Positions 62,607 to 64,000 of a stretch of DNA of 64,000 nt are shown here, in pieces. The notes beneath the pieces were generated by a model that saw only the letters and a program-made list of their open reading frames with translations, had not been told where the DNA came from and ran no database searches. Every line of letters begins with the position of its first letter. Position 1 is the first letter of the stretch. This stretch comes from Ignavibacteria bacterium UBA7675 (GTDB lineage Bacteria > Bacteroidota > Ignavibacteria > Kapaibacteriales > UB7675): positions 15,530 through 79,529 of the forward strand of contig DLHF01000036.1 in NCBI GenBank assembly GCA_002483085.1, given 5' to 3'. The position numbers were made by a program, and so were the translations under genes.

Positions 62607-63287
62607 ATGTTGTGCTTTTATTTCGCAGCCCTCTGCCTACTGTACCCATTTCTGCTATCGTCACAAGATACTTTTTTCGGTATGCGCGCTGGCCTCACAC
62701 AGAGCACTTTTGGCGGCGAGCTCGCCGAGTGGTTTGAAGACAACGGACAGAGCTTTGAGTACCGACCGGCGTTTACGACCGGCATTTTCCTGCTCGCGCA
62801 GTTCTCGGAGTACGCGGCATTTCAGACGGAACTACTGTACGTGCGTCGGGGCACTCACTTTACCAACCACGACGCGACCAACTTCACCACAGAGCAGGGT
62901 GCACACATGGAAACCACGTACTCGATCAACTACATCGACATGCCGTTACTTCTGAAATTCAGCTTGCCAGCCGACCAGTATCTCTTGCCTTTCCTGTACG
63001 CCGGGCCAGTACTCTGCATACGGTTGGGCACCATGCGCCAGAAAACTGTCGTCACGACACCACAGGAGCGCAACGGCGGCAACTGGTACGACGGCGACAA
63101 CATATCCACGCAGGACTTTGCATTTGCTATTGGCGGCGGCCTCGACTGCAACGTTGGCCCCGGCAGAATCCAGGCCGACCTGCGCTACACCATGAGCTTT
63201 GGCGAGATTTACCCCGTACCGAGCATTGACATCAGAAACCGTACATTCCTCGCCACACTCGGCTATGCGTGGAAGCTGGACATGTGA
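62607..63287 (+). CDS. PorT-like outer-membrane beta-barrel protein
   Basis: From the ATG at 62607, preceded by GGGAG, 226 residues. A signal peptide (CFYFAALCLLYPFLLSS) leads to an eight-strand-like barrel with the pattern RAGLTQSTFGG, FTTGIFLLAQFSEYAAFQTELLY, INYIDMPLLLKFSLP, FLYAGPVL, GGGLDCNVGPGRIQADLRY, and a C-terminal aromatic strand FLATLGYAWKLDM. This is the outer_membrane_beta-barrel (PorT/DUF) family, common in Bacteroidota; function is often unknown. The frame upstream of 62607 is non-coding. Confidence 0.85.
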   Translation: MLCFYFAALCLLYPFLLSSQDTFFGMRAGLTQSTFGGELAEWFEDNGQSFEYRPAFTTGIFLLAQFSEYAAFQTELLYVRRGTHFTNHDATNFTTEQGAHMETTYSINYIDMPLLLKFSLPADQYLLPFLYAGPVLCIRLGTMRQKTVVTTPQERNGGNWYDGDNISTQDFAFAIGGGLDCNVGPGRIQADLRYTMSFGEIYPVPSIDIRNRTFLATLGYAWKLDM

Positions 63288-63315
63288 GCGGCGCGAACTC
63301 CACACCGTGAAAAAG

Positions 63316-63345
63316 AACAGCCGCTCCGGGAAGGGGGCGGCTGTT
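63316..63345 (+). terminator. Hairpin after the PorT-like gene
   Basis: Arms AACAGCCGC and GCGGCTGTT (9 bp) about 29 bases after the stop; the following sequence is not clearly T-rich. Confidence 0.6.
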
Positions 63346-63457
63346 GGACACAAATTCCTGTTACTTTGTTCTTACGGGTTAATCCTGACTAATAATCCAG
63401 TTTCCGAGAGTATTTCATATCTCCTGTAGCAGAATTAAAAATATAACAAGCCTGCCA

Positions 63458-63990
63458 TTAGGGACAAAGAAACACTACTCCTTTTGGAAGAACTGATTTT
63501 ATTTTCCTGCACTCTTCGTTTGATACCAGATTTCCTCGAAGATCCATATTTCTGACACTTGGTAAAGCGGCTAACCACACAGGTATATGAGAGATAGTAT
63601 TATTGGAAATAAAAAGTGTTTGGATATTATTAAGCCCTTTAATCTCTTCCGGTACGACGGCCAGACGATTATCGCTAATATTTAGCAAGATTAGATTATC
63701 TAATGCAGAGAAAGTAGAAGGAAGATTCTCTATAATATTACCATCCACAGCCAAATATTTCAACTTATGCAGATGACCTATTTCATCAGGAAAAAAGCGA
63801 AGACTATTATGAGATAGAATAAGAGTATGAACAGAATGTAAAAGACCTATTTCTGCAGGAAGCGAATCAATAGAACATTGATCTAAACCTATTAATTCTA
63901 TATTGGGGTGATTAGCAATAGCAACAAATAAAGATCTGACATTTAGGTCTGGATTTCCACCAATAAAAAGTTCCTTCTGAGGTACTCCTA
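63458..63990 (-). CDS. Leucine-rich-repeat protein (start not visible, maybe frameshifted)
   Basis: At least 175 residues of LRRs. The ATG frame at 63763 is only the C-terminal part; the same frame continues without a stop to 63990, encoding further repeats (IELIGLDQCSIDSLPAEIGLL, HTLILSHNSLRFFPDEIG, LKYLAVDGNIIENLP). A TAA lies in frame right at the edge (near 63994) with no usable start between, so the gene is frameshifted there, a pseudogene, or affected by the edge of the window. The region is distinctly AT-rich compared with the rest, which suggests recent acquisition. Confidence 0.7.
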
Positions 63991-64000
63991 CTTTTTAGGA

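Overview
The window looks like a chromosomal segment of a Gram-negative member of the Bacteroidota/Chlorobiota superphylum, perhaps an Ignavibacteria- or Kapabacteria-like lineage. The clues are several secreted proteins with type IX secretion (T9SS) type-A C-terminal sorting domains, PorT- and OmpA-type outer-membrane proteins, a LytS/LytTR two-component pair with a Reg_prop/Y_Y_Y sensor, and a pheT - coiled-coil gene - zapA - rny block. Base composition is near 50% GC, except for AT-rich patches near 46.6 kb and 63.4-64 kb. Genus-level assignment is not possible from sequence alone.

Layout. 0-3.5 kb: a cut methyltransferase, a coupled DoxX/AraC-regulator pair and a lipoprotein with two c-type haem motifs. 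3.9-8.1 kb: a co-directional run of ECF sigma factor, membrane anti-sigma candidate, an outer-membrane barrel with one N-terminal CXXCH haem motif (Cyc2-like cytochrome-porin architecture), a small membrane protein and a lipoprotein with two tandem Rieske domains. I read this as a regulated envelope electron-transfer operon; it is the most interesting functional system here. 8.1-13.3 kb: double-OmpA protein, T9SS cargo, YceI protein. 13.8-19.3 kb: TPR/BTAD regulator, phosphatase-like protein, poly-gamma-glutamate hydrolase-like lipoprotein, sulfatase. 20.3-33.9 kb: a 3,042-residue surface protein with two 14-repeat delta-60 blocks, and a 1,352-residue SBBP/beta-helix T9SS cargo. 34.4-38.1 kb: LytTR regulator and its sensor kinase. 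38.4-46.5 kb: core genes rnz, rny, zapA, a coiled-coil gene, pheT and initiator tRNA-fMet, with a probable structured RNA between zapA and rny. 46.5-51.3 kb: a duplicated tRNA 3' end enclosing a gene remnant, a beta-lactamase-fold serine hydrolase, and a divergent BlaI/BlaR1-like pair with three dyad operators. 51.8-64 kb: acetyltransferase-like, methyltransferase, P-loop kinase-like, WD40/T9SS, BatA/VWA, AlbA_2, CoA-binding, PorT-like and LRR genes.

The most striking non-coding signal is a dispersed intergenic element of about 215-260 bp, present in about 12 full or partial copies in 64 kb. Box 1 (TGTGGCACGGGCGTCG) is followed by a copy-specific hairpin, box 2 (GGTCGCTGTCACCGGTCGCA), a variable middle, box 3 (GCAGCGCGGTGCAGAG) and an end at GAAGCGCA. 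Two copies differ at one base over 214 bp and flank the SBBP gene in direct orientation, and hairpin arms differ between copies while pairing is kept. This suggests a mobile non-coding element with a structured RNA or DNA hairpin; I do not recognise the family.
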